Assembly (NCBI RefSeq): GCF_002848345.1
Contig: NZ_CP025429.1
Span: forward strand, 4,650,001 to 4,714,000
Length of the DNA: 64,000 nt
Source: Chromobacterium sp. ATCC 53434
GTDB taxonomy: Bacteria; Pseudomonadota; Gammaproteobacteria; Burkholderiales; Chromobacteriaceae
Reading direction: 5' to 3'
The position numbers and the translations under genes were made by a program. Positions 6,751-16,098 of this stretch are shown here, one piece after another. Under the pieces are notes generated by a model. The model saw only the letters and a list, made by a program, of their open reading frames with translations, searched no databases and had not been told where the DNA came from. Numbering within the stretch: position 1 is the first letter of the stretch; the number at the start of each line of letters is the position of its first letter.

Positions 6751-7137
6751 ATGAAGCGCGCCCCCTTCACCGCCTGCCTGGCGGTGCACGACATCGACGA
6801 GACCCTGGACTTCTTCGAGTCGCTCGGCTACCTGGTGGGCCGCGACAGCGTCTCGCCGGAAGAGACCGTGCACATGATCAGCGATCGCGACGGCCTGCTG
6901 TTCATGGTGCAGCCGCTGACCGAGGCCAATGTCTTCATGCCGCGCCTCCCGGCCGCCGCCACCGCGGCCAGCGCGATGTTCTATCTGTACGTCGACGACA
7001 TCTTCGCCAAGCTCGACCAGGTCGGCGACAAGATAGACATCATCGCCAAATACGAGGACGACAACTGCCGGGTCTGCTATTTTCCCGATCCCAACGGCTA
7101 TGTGTTCGCCTTCGTCGAGATGGCCGAGGAGGCCTGA
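6751..7137 (+). CDS. VOC/glyoxalase-family protein
   Basis: A 128-aa protein with the vicinal-oxygen-chelate fold pattern: an N-terminal strand (FTACLAVHDIDETLDFFESLGY) and a C-terminal CRVCYFPDPNGYVFAFVEM. The DPNGY turn and final glutamate are typical of glyoxalase/bleomycin-resistance proteins. The substrate is unknown. AAAGGA precedes ATG 6751. It follows the WYL regulator in the same direction, and a bidirectional terminator closes the unit. Confidence 0.85.
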   Translation: MKRAPFTACLAVHDIDETLDFFESLGYLVGRDSVSPEETVHMISDRDGLLFMVQPLTEANVFMPRLPAAATAASAMFYLYVDDIFAKLDQVGDKIDIIAKYEDDNCRVCYFPDPNGYVFAFVEMAEEA

Positions 7138-7153
7138 GGCCTCGGCCGGGCAT

Positions 7154-7190
7154 GAAAAAACCCCGCGCCTGGGCACGGGGTTTTTCGTTT
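7154..7190. terminator. Bidirectional intrinsic terminator
   Basis: AAAAAACCCCG, a loop containing CGCCTGGGCA, then CGGGGTTTTT: a short GC stem with A and T tracts on the two sides. It separates the VOC gene from the convergent M24 peptidase. Confidence 0.85.
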
Positions 7191-7203
7191 AGCGTCCGGC
7201 GGC

Positions 7204-8592
7204 TCAGACCGCCATCACCGCTTCCACTTCCTCGACCGTCTTCGGGATCGGCTCGCCCAGCACGCGGCTGCCGTCTTCGGTGACCAGCACATTGTCCTCG
7301 ATGCGGATGCCGCCGAAATCGGCGTATTCGCGGAACTTGGCGTAGTCGATGTACTGGCTGTGGCGGCCTTCCTTCTCCCAGGCCTCGATCAGCGCAGGGA
7401 TGAAGTAGACGCCCGGTTCCACCGTCACCACCATGCCGGCCTTCAGCGGCTTGCCCAGCCGCAGATAGCCGAGGCCGAACAGGCCGCTGCGCTCGGCGCC
7501 GTCGCCATAGCCGACCAGGTCCTCGCCCAGCGCTTCCATATCGTGCACGTCCATGCCGATCTGGTGGCCCAGGCCGTGCGGGAAGGCGATGGCGTAGGCG
7601 CCGGATTCGACGACTTCGTCGGCATCGCCGCGGAAGAAGCCCAGCTCGGCCATCCGCTCCACCATCACCGCGGCGGACAGCTTGTGGATGTCCTGGTATT
7701 TGACGCCCGGCTTGACGGCGGCGATCGCCGCCTCCTGCATCTCCAGCACGATGTCGTACAGCTCGCGCTGGCGGGTGGAGAACTTGCCGCCGACCGGGAA
7801 GGTGCGGGTGATGTCGCTGGCGTAGCCGCCGCCGCTGGCACAGCCGGTGTCGTTCAGCACCAGGTCGCCCTGCTGCAGCACGTGGCCGTGGCCGTGGTTG
7901 TGCAGCACTTCGCCGCGCTTGGAGAAGATGGACGGGTAGGCCAGCTGCCAGTCATGGCGGCGCATGATGCCTTCCATGATGCCGACCACCTGGTATTCCA
8001 GCACGCCCGGCTTGGCATTCTGCATCGCGGCGATGTGCATCGCGTGGGTGACGCCCAGCGCGGCTTCCATTTCGGCGATTTCCTCGTCGCCCTTGATCTC
8101 GCGCAGCGCCACCACGGCGCGGGTCAGCGCGGGGGAGAAGCCTTCCTTGACCTTGGCCGGGTGCGTGTCCAGCAGCCGGCCCATCTCGATCAGCGTCTCG
8201 CCGCGGTACGGCGCCAGGTAGTGCACCGGGCGGCCGGCGGCGCGGGCTTCGGCCACCGCCTGCGCCAGTTCGGCGTACGGGCGGCTGCGCTCGACGGCGG
8301 CACCGGCGGCGCGCTCGGCCAGGCTGGGCAGCGGGCCGGTCCAGACGATGTCGGCCACGTCCGGATCATTGCCGAACAGCGTCGCGACGCCGCTGTCGGC
8401 GTCGATGGCGCCGGCGAGGCCGGGTTCGTTCAGGCCGAAGAAGTAGCGGAAGCTGGAGTCCTGCACGAAGGGCAGGGTGTTGTCGTGGTAGTTCATCGGC
8501 GAGTCGACGTTGCCGACGAACAGCAGCAGGCCGGAGAGGCCGGCCTGCTTCAGGCCGGCGCGGCGCAGGGCGTAAACGGAAGGGGCGAACAT
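7204..8592 (-). CDS. M24B Xaa-Pro aminopeptidase-type metallopeptidase
   Basis: A 462-aa aminopeptidase P-type enzyme that releases N-terminal residues preceding proline. An AMP_N-like domain occupies about residues 5-165 and a pita-bread M24 domain about 175-450. All five metal ligands of the M24 family appear in order: LNDTGC and SDITR (aspartates), PHGLGH (histidine), VEPGVY and RIEDNV (glutamates). No signal peptide, so cytoplasmic. Its length is close to other bacterial aminopeptidase P proteins. ATG 8592 lies after AAGGAGAAAAGC. It appears to be a single gene. Confidence 0.9.
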   Translation of the reverse strand: MFAPSVYALRRAGLKQAGLSGLLLFVGNVDSPMNYHDNTLPFVQDSSFRYFFGLNEPGLAGAIDADSGVATLFGNDPDVADIVWTGPLPSLAERAAGAAVERSRPYAELAQAVAEARAAGRPVHYLAPYRGETLIEMGRLLDTHPAKVKEGFSPALTRAVVALREIKGDEEIAEMEAALGVTHAMHIAAMQNAKPGVLEYQVVGIMEGIMRRHDWQLAYPSIFSKRGEVLHNHGHGHVLQQGDLVLNDTGCASGGGYASDITRTFPVGGKFSTRQRELYDIVLEMQEAAIAAVKPGVKYQDIHKLSAAVMVERMAELGFFRGDADEVVESGAYAIAFPHGLGHQIGMDVHDMEALGEDLVGYGDGAERSGLFGLGYLRLGKPLKAGMVVTVEPGVYFIPALIEAWEKEGRHSQYIDYAKFREYADFGGIRIEDNVLVTEDGSRVLGEPIPKTVEEVEAVMAV

Positions 8593-8694
8593 GCTTTTCT
8601 CCTTGGCCGCATGACGGCTTGGAAACGCTCATGCGGAATATTGTATGCAGCCGCCTAACTTATCACGCGCCGGCCACGGCGGCCAGCCGAGGCC

Positions 8695-9906
8695 TCAGCG
8701 CCCCACCGTCTCGACGGCCTGTTTCGGCGCTGGTCTGGCCGGGCTCAGCAGCCGGCACAGCAGGCCGCCGGCCAGCATCGCCCACAGCGGCGCGCCGAGA
8801 CCGGCGATGCTGATGCCGGAGGCGGCCACGACGAAGGTCAGCAACGCCGCCTCGCGGTGTTCGACGTCGGCGAGCGCGGCGCCCAGCGACGAGGCCAGCG
8901 TGCCGAACAGCGCCAAGCCGGCGGCGGCCACCACCAGCGCCTGCGGCAGCAGCAGCACCAGCGCCGCCAGCGCGCCGCCGGCCAGGCCCAGGCCGATGTA
9001 GAGCAGGCCGCAGAACAGGCCGGCGACGTAGCGGCGGTTTCGGTCCGCATGCGCTTCCGGCCCGGTGCAGATGGCGGCGATGATGGCGGCCAGCGTGACG
9101 CCGTGGCCGCCGAACGGCGCGGTCAGCAGCGAGGCGACGCCCAGCGCCGTCACCGGCGAGCGCGCCGGCAAGTCGTAGCCGGACGCGCGCAGCACCGCCA
9201 TGCCGGGCAGGAACTGGCTGGTCAGCGCCAGCAGCGCCAGCGGCAATGCCAGGTTGACGAAGGCGGTCCACGACCAGGCCGGCATCGTCAGCACCGGACC
9301 GGCGATGCCGGACAGCGCGCCGGCGGCCGGGGCGTGGATCCGCCCCTGGGCGACGCACAGCGCCACGCCCAGCGCCAGCGCCGCCAGCAGCGCCCAGCGC
9401 GGGAAGAAGCGCCGGCCGACGAAGAACAGCGCCGCCATCGGCAACACCAGCGCCAGCTCGCGGCCGGCCTCGGCCACCGTCTCGCCGACGAAGCGGAACA
9501 GGATGCCGCCCAGCAGCGCCGCCGCCAGCGCCGGCGGAAACAGCGCCATCAACCGGTCGAACAGGCCGCTCGCGCCGACCAGGGCGACGATGGCGGCCGC
9601 GGCGACGAAGGCGCCCACCGCCTCCGGATACGGCGTGCCGGGCAGGGCGGTCAGCAGCAGCGCCGCGCCCGGCGTGCTCCAGGAGGCGATCACCGGCGCC
9701 TTCCAGCGCCAGCTCAACCAGGCGCCGGCCACGCCTGAGCCTATCGACACCGCCCATACCCAGGAGCCGAGCTGGGCGGCGTCGAGGCCGGCCGACTGCG
9801 CGGCGTGGACGATGATCAGAAAGGGACCGGAATAGCCGACCAAGAGCGCCAGCACGGCGGCCAGCAAGGAGGAGGGCGCGGCGTCGCGCCGCAGGGTTTG
9901 CCACAT
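8695..9906 (-). CDS. BenE/YdcO-type inner-membrane transporter
   Basis: A very hydrophobic protein of about 403 aa with roughly 11-12 predicted membrane helices. It matches the benzoate/H+ symporter (BenE) family, for example SWSTPGAALLLTALPGTPYPEAVGAF and GVTLAAIIAAICTGPEAHAD. BenE imports benzoate by proton symport, while YdcO-type members have unknown substrates, so the substrate here is open. ATG 9906 (MWQTLRRDAAPSS) is preferred to the frame start at 9948 because the family begins just before the first helix; the ribosome site is weak. It is divergent from a MocR regulator that probably controls it. Confidence 0.85.
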   Translation of the reverse strand: MWQTLRRDAAPSSLLAAVLALLVGYSGPFLIIVHAAQSAGLDAAQLGSWVWAVSIGSGVAGAWLSWRWKAPVIASWSTPGAALLLTALPGTPYPEAVGAFVAAAAIVALVGASGLFDRLMALFPPALAAALLGGILFRFVGETVAEAGRELALVLPMAALFFVGRRFFPRWALLAALALGVALCVAQGRIHAPAAGALSGIAGPVLTMPAWSWTAFVNLALPLALLALTSQFLPGMAVLRASGYDLPARSPVTALGVASLLTAPFGGHGVTLAAIIAAICTGPEAHADRNRRYVAGLFCGLLYIGLGLAGGALAALVLLLPQALVVAAAGLALFGTLASSLGAALADVEHREAALLTFVVAASGISIAGLGAPLWAMLAGGLLCRLLSPARPAPKQAVETVGR

Positions 9907-10024
9907 GGAGGTTCTCGCCAATCGGTATCGATGGCTCGAGCATGCCATGGCGGCAACTGTCGCTTCTGCTACACCGATGGCAAACAGTTTGTACCCGCCG
10001 CAATCTGTTTGATATAACAGTTTG
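9907..10024. promoter_or_regulatory. Divergent promoter region with repeated CTGTTTG/CAGTTTG motifs
   Basis: Between the BenE-type gene and the MocR gene lie CAAACAGTTTG (9981-9991, near-palindromic), CTGTTTGAT (10005-10013) and CAGTTTGAT (10018-10026). The last two are direct repeats 13 bp apart; the final copy overlaps the MocR start. MocR/GntR regulators often bind paired direct repeats in such divergent intergenic regions, so this is a likely operator. Confidence 0.5.
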
Positions 10025-11449
10025 ATGGAAGCGATCTACCAGGACATCGCCTGCCGCCTGCAGGCCCGCATCGACGCCGGCGAGTTTCCGCCGGGCAGCC
10101 GGCTGCCGTCGGTGCGGCAGCTGGCCGCGCAGCACCAGGTCAACAATCTGACCGCGCTGGCCGCCTACCGCTGGCTGGAGGCGCGGCAACGGGTGGTGGC
10201 GCGGCCGCGCGCCGGCTTTTTCGCCGCGCCGCCGGCCGGCGCCGACAGCCCGGTCGCCCGCGTGCTGCCGTCGCCGGCCGCGCTGGTGGACGTGGACAAC
10301 CGGATGTCGCGGCTGGTGGAGTTGTCGGCGTCCGACGTGGCGGTGCAGCTGCACATGGCCGAGGCCCACCACAGCCTGTATCCGGCGATGGAGCTGGCGC
10401 GCCGCCTGCAGCAGACGCTGCTGCAGCGGCCGGAATTGATCGGCGCCCACCTGCCGGCCGCCCAGAGCGACCGGCTGCACGGGCTGATGCGGCGACTGGC
10501 CGCCGGCTGGCAGCTGGAGCTGCCGGCCGACCAGATCCTGTTCTGCAACGGCATCACCGAGGGCATAGGCCTGGCGCTGCGCCATCTGACCCGGCCCGGC
10601 GACACGGTGGCGGTGGAGACGCCGGTCTATTTCGGCCTGTTGCAGACGCTGGCGGCGCTGGGACTGAAGGCGCTGGAGATTCCGTGCACGCCGGACGCCG
10701 GCCTGTCGCTGGAGGCGCTGGAGTTCGCGCTGCGCCACGGCCCGCCGGTGCGCTGCCTGGTCACCGTGCCGCATTTCCAGAACCCCACCGGCGCGCTGAT
10801 GCCGGACGACAACAAGAAGCGGCTGCTGGCGCTCGCGCGCCGCCACGGCCTGACCATCATCGAGGACGATGTCTTCGGCGAGCTGTATTTCGGCACCCGG
10901 CGACCGACGCCGCTGAAGGCCTGGGACCGCGACGGCGACGTGATCTACTGCGCCTCGTTCACCAAGAGCCTGGCGCCGTCGTTCCGGCTGGGCTGGCTGT
11001 CCGGCGGCCGCCACCACGCGGCGCTGGAACGGCTGCGCGCCAGCAACAGCCTGGTCAGCTCGACGCTGTTGCTGGGCGTGCTGTCCGACCTGTTGGCCAG
11101 CGGCGACTACGTCCGCTTCGGCAATCAGCTGCGCGCGCGGCTGGCCGGCCAGATGGAGACGGTGGCCGACGCGGTGCTGGCGGCCTTCCCGGCCGGCACC
11201 CGGCTGCGGCGGCCCCGCGGCGGCCTGTTGCTGTGGGTGGAGGGGCCGGAGGAGCTGGACAGCGCGCGGCTGCTGCAGGCGGCGCTGGCGGAGTCGATCA
11301 GCTTCGCGCCCGGCATGTTGTTCTCGGCCGAACCGCGCTTCGGCCACTGCCTGCGCTTGAATTTCGGCCAGCCCTGGGACGCGGCGCAACAGGCCGCCAT
11401 CGTCCGGCTGGGACGGCTGGCCGCCGAACAACTGGAGACGCAACGATGA
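10025..11449 (+). CDS. MocR/PdxR-type GntR-aminotransferase regulator
   Basis: A 474-aa regulator. Residues about 1-70 are a GntR winged helix ([32 protein letters not shown]). From about 100 it has the fold-type I aminotransferase domain. The PLP lysine is K314 in [16 protein letters not shown], and PHFQNPTG and [12 protein letters not shown] carry other cofactor contacts. MocR proteins use PLP adducts to sense amines or amino acids. ATG 10025 immediately follows an in-frame TTG. It overlaps the next gene by ATGA, forming an operon with a GNAT and an FAD oxidoreductase, and lies divergent to a BenE-type transporter. Confidence 0.9.
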   Translation: MEAIYQDIACRLQARIDAGEFPPGSRLPSVRQLAAQHQVNNLTALAAYRWLEARQRVVARPRAGFFAAPPAGADSPVARVLPSPAALVDVDNRMSRLVELSASDVAVQLHMAEAHHSLYPAMELARRLQQTLLQRPELIGAHLPAAQSDRLHGLMRRLAAGWQLELPADQILFCNGITEGIGLALRHLTRPGDTVAVETPVYFGLLQTLAALGLKALEIPCTPDAGLSLEALEFALRHGPPVRCLVTVPHFQNPTGALMPDDNKKRLLALARRHGLTIIEDDVFGELYFGTRRPTPLKAWDRDGDVIYCASFTKSLAPSFRLGWLSGGRHHAALERLRASNSLVSSTLLLGVLSDLLASGDYVRFGNQLRARLAGQMETVADAVLAAFPAGTRLRRPRGGLLLWVEGPEELDSARLLQAALAESISFAPGMLFSAEPRFGHCLRLNFGQPWDAAQQAAIVRLGRLAAEQLETQR

Positions 11450-11958
11450 ATCCGCAACCGACGATACGGCCGGCCCGGCCGGACGATCTGCCCGCGCTGG
11501 CCGGCATAGAGCGCCGCGCCGCCGCGCTGTTCGCGCCGGAGGACCTGCCGCCGGCGCTGCGCGGCGAGACCGTGCCGGAACCGACGCTGCGGCAAGCGCA
11601 GGCCGACGGCCTGCTGTGGGTGGCCGAGGACGGCGGCCGGCTGGCCGGCTTCGCGCTGGCCGAATGGCTGGACGGCCGGCTGCACCTGGCCGAGATGGAC
11701 GTGGACCCGGACCACGGCCGCCGCGGCGTCGGCGCCGCGCTGCTGGCGCACGCGGTGGAGCAGGCCGCGCGGCTGGGCTGCGACGCCGTCACGCTGACCA
11801 CCTTCGACCATCTGCCGTGGAACGCGCCGTTCTACCGCCGCCACGGTTTCGCCGACATCGCGCCGCCTCCGGCTTCGTCGCTGGCGGCGCGACTGCGCGC
11901 CGAGGCGGAGGCCGGCCTGGCCCGGCGCGTCGCGCTGCGGCGCGGCATCGTCCGATAA
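11446..11958 (+). CDS. GNAT-family N-acetyltransferase
   Basis: A 170-aa acetyltransferase. The acetyl-CoA-binding motif A is clear ([22 protein letters not shown]), followed by motif B ([13 protein letters not shown]). The target is unknown. ATG 11446 overlaps the stop of the MocR gene (ATGA), so translation is probably coupled. The adjoining FAD oxidoreductase suggests an amine or amino-acid related substrate, but that is inference. Confidence 0.85.
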   Translation: MNPQPTIRPARPDDLPALAGIERRAAALFAPEDLPPALRGETVPEPTLRQAQADGLLWVAEDGGRLAGFALAEWLDGRLHLAEMDVDPDHGRRGVGAALLAHAVEQAARLGCDAVTLTTFDHLPWNAPFYRRHGFADIAPPPASSLAARLRAEAEAGLARRVALRRGIVR

Positions 11959-11984
11959 GAAGCTGCTCGAAGGAAGGCGTCGAT

Positions 11985-13079
11985 ATGGAACGGGTGGAAT
12001 GCGTGGTGATAGGCGCCGGCGTGATCGGCTTGGCGGTCGCGCGGGCGCTGGCCGGCGCCGGCCGCGAAGTGCTGGTCGTCGAGGCGGAGCAGGCGATAGG
12101 CCAGCACGCGTCCAGCCGCAACAGCGAGGTGATACACGCCGGCCTGTACTACCCGACCGGCAGCCTGAAGGCGCGGCTGTGCGTGGCCGGACGCGACGCG
12201 CTGTACCGCTATTGCGCCGAACGGGCGATTCCGCACCGGCGGCTGGGCAAGCTGATCGTCGCCGGCCATGACGGCCAGCTGGCCAGGCTGGACGCATTGG
12301 AAAAACAGGCGCGCGCCAACGGCGTCGCCGACATCCGCCGGCTGGCGGCCGACGAGGCGCGCGCGCTGGAGCCGGCGCTCGATTGCGCCGCCGCGCTGCT
12401 GTCGCCGTCCACCGGCATCGTCGACAGCCACGCGCTGATGCTGGCGCTGCTGGCCGACGCCGAGGCCGGCGGCGCGCAGCTGGCGCTGGCCTCGCCGGTG
12501 GAAGACGGCGCAATCACCGCCGACGGCATCGTGCTGCGTGCCGCCGGCATCGAGCTGCTGGCGGACAAGGTGGTCAACGCCGCCGGCCTGTTCGCGCCGG
12601 GCGTCGCCCATACCCTCGCCGGCCTGCCCGCCGCCAGCGTCCCGACCGCCCGCTACGCGCGCGGCGTCTATTTCTCGCTGCAGGGCCGCTCGCCGTTCTC
12701 GCGGCTGATCTACCCGCTGCCGGAGGCCGGCGGCCTGGGCAGCCACCTGACGCTAGACCTGGGCGGCCAGGCCCGCTTCGGCCCGGACGTCGAATGGGTG
12801 GACGGCGTCGACTACCGCGTCGATCCGGCGCGCGAGGCCGCCTTCTACCGCGCGGTGCGCGCCTGGTGGCCGCAGTTGCCGGACGGCGCGCTGTCGCCCG
12901 GCTACGCCGGCATCCGCGCCAAGATCGTCGGCCCCGGCGAGCCGGACGCCGACTTCGTCATCCAGGGCCCGGCCGAACACGGCGCGCCGGGCCTGGTCAA
13001 TCTGTTCGGCATCGAGTCGCCGGGCCTGAGCAGCTGCCTGGCCATCGCCGACGCCGCGCTGGCGCGGCTGGCGGACTGA
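11985..13079 (+). CDS. FAD-dependent oxidoreductase, L-2-hydroxyglutarate dehydrogenase-like
   Basis: A 364-aa DAO-fold flavoprotein. The N-terminal dinucleotide-binding motif is [18 protein letters not shown]. Next come [27 protein letters not shown], a stretch highly typical of the LhgO/L2HGDH group, and a C-terminal [18 protein letters not shown]. Members oxidise 2-hydroxy acids or related substrates and pass electrons to the respiratory chain. The exact substrate here cannot be read from sequence. AAGGAAGG precedes ATG 11985. It is the third gene of the MocR-GNAT unit. Confidence 0.85.
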   Translation: MERVECVVIGAGVIGLAVARALAGAGREVLVVEAEQAIGQHASSRNSEVIHAGLYYPTGSLKARLCVAGRDALYRYCAERAIPHRRLGKLIVAGHDGQLARLDALEKQARANGVADIRRLAADEARALEPALDCAAALLSPSTGIVDSHALMLALLADAEAGGAQLALASPVEDGAITADGIVLRAAGIELLADKVVNAAGLFAPGVAHTLAGLPAASVPTARYARGVYFSLQGRSPFSRLIYPLPEAGGLGSHLTLDLGGQARFGPDVEWVDGVDYRVDPAREAAFYRAVRAWWPQLPDGALSPGYAGIRAKIVGPGEPDADFVIQGPAEHGAPGLVNLFGIESPGLSSCLAIADAALARLAD

Positions 13080-13151
13080 CGGCGCCGGACGTTGACTGGC
13101 GCCGATGCAAATCGCTTACAATTTGCCGCAACAAGCGGAGAAACAACAACA

Positions 13152-13916
13152 ATGCTGATCCTGAATCAACGTCAACAAGCGCTGCTGGACATGGTCAAGC
13201 GCGAGAGCTACGTCAGCGTGGAGAAGCTGGCCGAGCACTTCGACGTCACCCGCCAGACCATACGCCGCGACATCGCGCTATTGGCCGAGCACCAGCAGCT
13301 GCAGCGCTACCACGGCGGCGCCAGCGTGCTGTCCAGCGTCGAGAACGTCGCCTACCAGGCGCGGCAGGTGCTGTGCATAGAGGAAAAGCGCCGCATCGCC
13401 CGCTGCCTGGCGCGCCACATCCCGGACAACGCCTCGCTGTTCATCAACCTCGGCACCACCACCGAGGAAGTGGCCAAGGCGCTGCACCGCCACCGCGGCC
13501 TGAGGGTGATCACCAACAATCTGCACGTGGCCGAGCAGATGTGCGACTACCCGGACTGCGAGGTCATCGTGCTGGGCGGCACGCTGAGAAAGCGAGACCG
13601 CGGCCTGACCGGCGAGGCCACCGTGCAGCTGATCCGCCAGTTCCGCGTCGACTACGGCATCATCGGCGTCTCCAGCATCGAGACCGACGGCACGCTGCGC
13701 GACTACGACTACCGCGAGGTGCGCACCACCGAGGCCATCATCCAGCAATCGCGCCAGGTCTTCCTGGCCGCCGACCACAGCAAGTTCGACCGGCCGGCGC
13801 TGGTGGAGCTGGGCCGGCTGGCCCAGATCGCCGCGCTGTTCACCGACAAGCCGGTGCCGCCGGCGATCGCCCGGCTGATGCAGGAGGCCGGCACCCAGCT
13901 GCACGTCGCGGAATAG
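13152..13916 (+). CDS. DeoR/GlpR-family transcriptional repressor
   Basis: A 254-aa DeoR-type regulator. The N-terminal helix-turn-helix (EKLAEHFDVTRQTIRRDIALL) is followed by HGGA and the sugar-phosphate isomerase-like sensor domain (INLGTTTEEVAKAL, VITNNLHVAEQM, FLAADHSKF). These features match glycerol-3-phosphate repressors (GlpR). The metabolic target is not next to it: the upstream gene is an FAD oxidoreductase and the downstream gene an EAL protein. A second, clearly paralogous GlpR lies at 17037-17804. Confidence 0.85.
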   Translation: MLILNQRQQALLDMVKRESYVSVEKLAEHFDVTRQTIRRDIALLAEHQQLQRYHGGASVLSSVENVAYQARQVLCIEEKRRIARCLARHIPDNASLFINLGTTTEEVAKALHRHRGLRVITNNLHVAEQMCDYPDCEVIVLGGTLRKRDRGLTGEATVQLIRQFRVDYGIIGVSSIETDGTLRDYDYREVRTTEAIIQQSRQVFLAADHSKFDRPALVELGRLAQIAALFTDKPVPPAIARLMQEAGTQLHVAE

Positions 13917-14026
13917 CTGGGGCGCGCGCCTGGCGGAATACTCTGCAAGCGTTTGTTAGCGGGTCCGATTTCGATACGTGTTTTTGCTATGCTGAAACAT
14001 CGTTCCCACGCCAAGGCAGGTGCGCC

Positions 14027-14806
14027 ATGCAGCCCACTCTCGGCGCGCAGGCGGGCAGCATGCTGTTCCGCGACGCATCCGGCCGCTACTGCGCCGCCCT
14101 GGCCGGCTACCGCTTCCTCAGCGTCTTCCAGCCCATCGTCTACCGCGGCGGCGCCCTGTTCGGCCACGAGGCCCTGCTGCGCGTCGTCGACGACGGCGGC
14201 GAATGGCTGGCGCCGGACCGCTTCCTGGCCTCGCTGCCGGCCGAGCTGGCGCTGGAAGCCGACCGGCTGGCGCGGCTGATCCATGTGCGCAACTTCGCGC
14301 AGAGCGGCGCCGAGGGCTGCTTGTGCCTGAACCTGATGCCGGCCACCGTGCAGCTGGACCACGGCGGCCGCACCCATCTGCCGCTGCTGCAGAACCTGCT
14401 GGCCAGCCTGGAGATAGACGCCGGCGTCACCATCTTCGAGGTGCCGGAATTCGAGATCGAGCAGCACGGCCAGCCGCTGCTGGACGGCATGCGCCACGCC
14501 GCCGAGCTGGGCTTCGGCGTGGCGGTCGACGATTTCGGCGCGCTGGCCTCGCGCCACGGCAAGGTCGGCGCGCTGTGCCCGGACATCATCAAGATAGACC
14601 GCAGCCTGCTGCTGGACCACATGGCCGGCGAAACCCAGCAATTGCCGGCGCTGCTGGAGTTCGGCTGGCAAATCGGCAGCCGCATGCTGGTGGAAGGGGT
14701 GGAAACCGCCGAACAGCTGGAAGCGATGCGCGCGCTCGGCGTCGAGCTGTACCAGGGCCATCACCTTGGCCGGCCCGGCGAATTGCCGGTGATCCGCCAG
14801 TTGTAG
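14027..14806 (+). CDS. Stand-alone EAL-domain protein with altered loop 6
   Basis: A 259-aa EAL domain with no sensory partner. The family hydrolyses c-di-GMP. Most active-site residues can be seen: GHEALLR, CLNLMP, FEVPE, VAVDDFG, IIKIDRS, VEGVET and YQGHHLG. The loop after the double aspartate reads DDFGALASRHG instead of DDFGTGYSS, so the loop that couples dimerisation to catalysis is changed and activity is uncertain. No signal peptide or membrane helix. The gene ends 46 bp inside the convergent MFS gene. Confidence 0.8.
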   Translation: MQPTLGAQAGSMLFRDASGRYCAALAGYRFLSVFQPIVYRGGALFGHEALLRVVDDGGEWLAPDRFLASLPAELALEADRLARLIHVRNFAQSGAEGCLCLNLMPATVQLDHGGRTHLPLLQNLLASLEIDAGVTIFEVPEFEIEQHGQPLLDGMRHAAELGFGVAVDDFGALASRHGKVGALCPDIIKIDRSLLLDHMAGETQQLPALLEFGWQIGSRMLVEGVETAEQLEAMRALGVELYQGHHLGRPGELPVIRQL

Positions 14807-15987
14807 CCGCCGGCGTCCAGACGCAGGCTGAGCAGCGCCAGCAAGGCCAGCAGCGCGCCCAGCCACAGCGGCGCGCGCAGGCCCAGGCCGGCGTCCAGGC
14901 CGGCGCCGCCCGCCCAGGAACCGAACATCAGCCCCAGATTCACCACCGCCATGTGCAGGCTGTTCACCATCGGCCCGCTGCCGCCGACGCGCACCACCCG
15001 CGCCACCATCGCCGGATTCATCGGCAGGCCGGCCAGGCCCAGCAGGGCCACTCCGGCCACCGTCAGCGCCTGCCATTGCGCGCCCAGCGCCAGCGCCGAC
15101 ATCACCAGACACAAGGTCAGCGTGCCGCCCAGCAGCACGCGCCGGGTGTGGCGGTCGGCCAGCCGTCCGGTCAGCAGATTGCCCAGCACCGTCGCCGCGC
15201 CGTAGACGCCGAACAGCAGCGGCACCGTCTCGCCGGAAAAACCGCCGACCTCGACGAAGATCGGCGCCAGATAAGTGAAGGCGGCGAACACCGCGCCGAT
15301 GATCAGGCCGCTGGTCAGATAGGCCGCCCACAGCGGCGGCCGCGCCAGCGCGCGCAGCTCGTCGCCGGCGTCCTGCCGCGCCGGCTTGTCGCCGGCCGGC
15401 GCCAATGCGGCGATGCCCAGCATCGCCAGCCCCACCAATGCCGCCACCAGCCAGAACGCCGGCCGCCAGCCCCATTGCTGGTCCAGCAGCGTCGCCAGCG
15501 GCAGGCCGGCCACCGAGGCCAGCATCAGGCCGTTCAACACCAGGGCGGCGGCGCGGGCGATGCTCGCCATCCCCACCAGTTCGCCGGCCAGCGCCAGCGC
15601 CACGCCGAAGAAGGCCGACTGCGCGACGCCGCAGACGATGCGCGACGCCAGCAGCTGCGGATAGCCGCCGGCGGTCGTGCCTATCAGCTGGCCGATCAGG
15701 AACACCGCCAGCAGACCCAGCAGCGCCGGCTTGCGCCGCGCCGCGCGCAGCCTCAGCGTCAGCAACGGGCCGCCGACCACCACGCTGGCGGCGAAGGCGG
15801 ACACCAGCTTGCCGACATCGGCCAGCGAGACATGGAAGGCCGCCGCCAGCGACGGCATCATGCCGGCCACCATGAACTCCGAGGTGGCCATCGCGAAGAT
15901 GCACAGGCCAAACAGATAGATGACGGCCGGCAGCGGCCGGGACGCCGCGGCGCCCTCCTGGGGGGAAACAGCGGACGGTGTGGACAT
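14761..15987 (-). CDS. MFS transporter (AraJ/drug-efflux type)
   Basis: A 408-aa, 12-helix major-facilitator protein. It starts with a short soluble tail, then VIYLFGLCIFAMATSEFMVAG, typical of the DHA1 sugar/drug efflux subgroup (AraJ, YdhP, Cml). The substrate is unknown. GGAG precedes ATG 15987. Its 3' end overlaps the convergent EAL gene by 46 bp. A LysR regulator is divergently transcribed 111 bp away and probably controls it. Confidence 0.85.
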   Translation of the reverse strand: MSTPSAVSPQEGAAASRPLPAVIYLFGLCIFAMATSEFMVAGMMPSLAAAFHVSLADVGKLVSAFAASVVVGGPLLTLRLRAARRKPALLGLLAVFLIGQLIGTTAGGYPQLLASRIVCGVAQSAFFGVALALAGELVGMASIARAAALVLNGLMLASVAGLPLATLLDQQWGWRPAFWLVAALVGLAMLGIAALAPAGDKPARQDAGDELRALARPPLWAAYLTSGLIIGAVFAAFTYLAPIFVEVGGFSGETVPLLFGVYGAATVLGNLLTGRLADRHTRRVLLGGTLTLCLVMSALALGAQWQALTVAGVALLGLAGLPMNPAMVARVVRVGGSGPMVNSLHMAVVNLGLMFGSWAGGAGLDAGLGLRAPLWLGALLALLALLSLRLDAGGYNWRITGNSPGRPR

Positions 15988-16066
15988 GGCGGCACTCCTG
16001 TAAGGTCAGGCCCCGATGCTAATGGCGCCGCCCATGACGGATAAATGGGTTAGCATGCCGCTCATA

Positions 16067-16083
16067 ACGGAATGTTTTTCCGT
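16067..16083. promoter_or_regulatory. Inverted repeat between the MFS and LysR genes
   Basis: ACGGAA (16067-16072) and TTCCGT (16078-16083) are separated by five bases, just upstream of the LysR start. LysR-type regulators usually bind interrupted palindromes in the divergent promoter they share with their target, so this is a plausible autoregulatory site. Confidence 0.45.
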
Positions 16084-16098
16084 AATTCAGGAAAAATC

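Noticed and set aside
8663..11443. 926-aa antisense ORF
   Set aside because: It is the opposite-strand shadow of the MocR and BenE-type genes, rich in Arg, Gln and Ala, as GC-rich antisense frames are.
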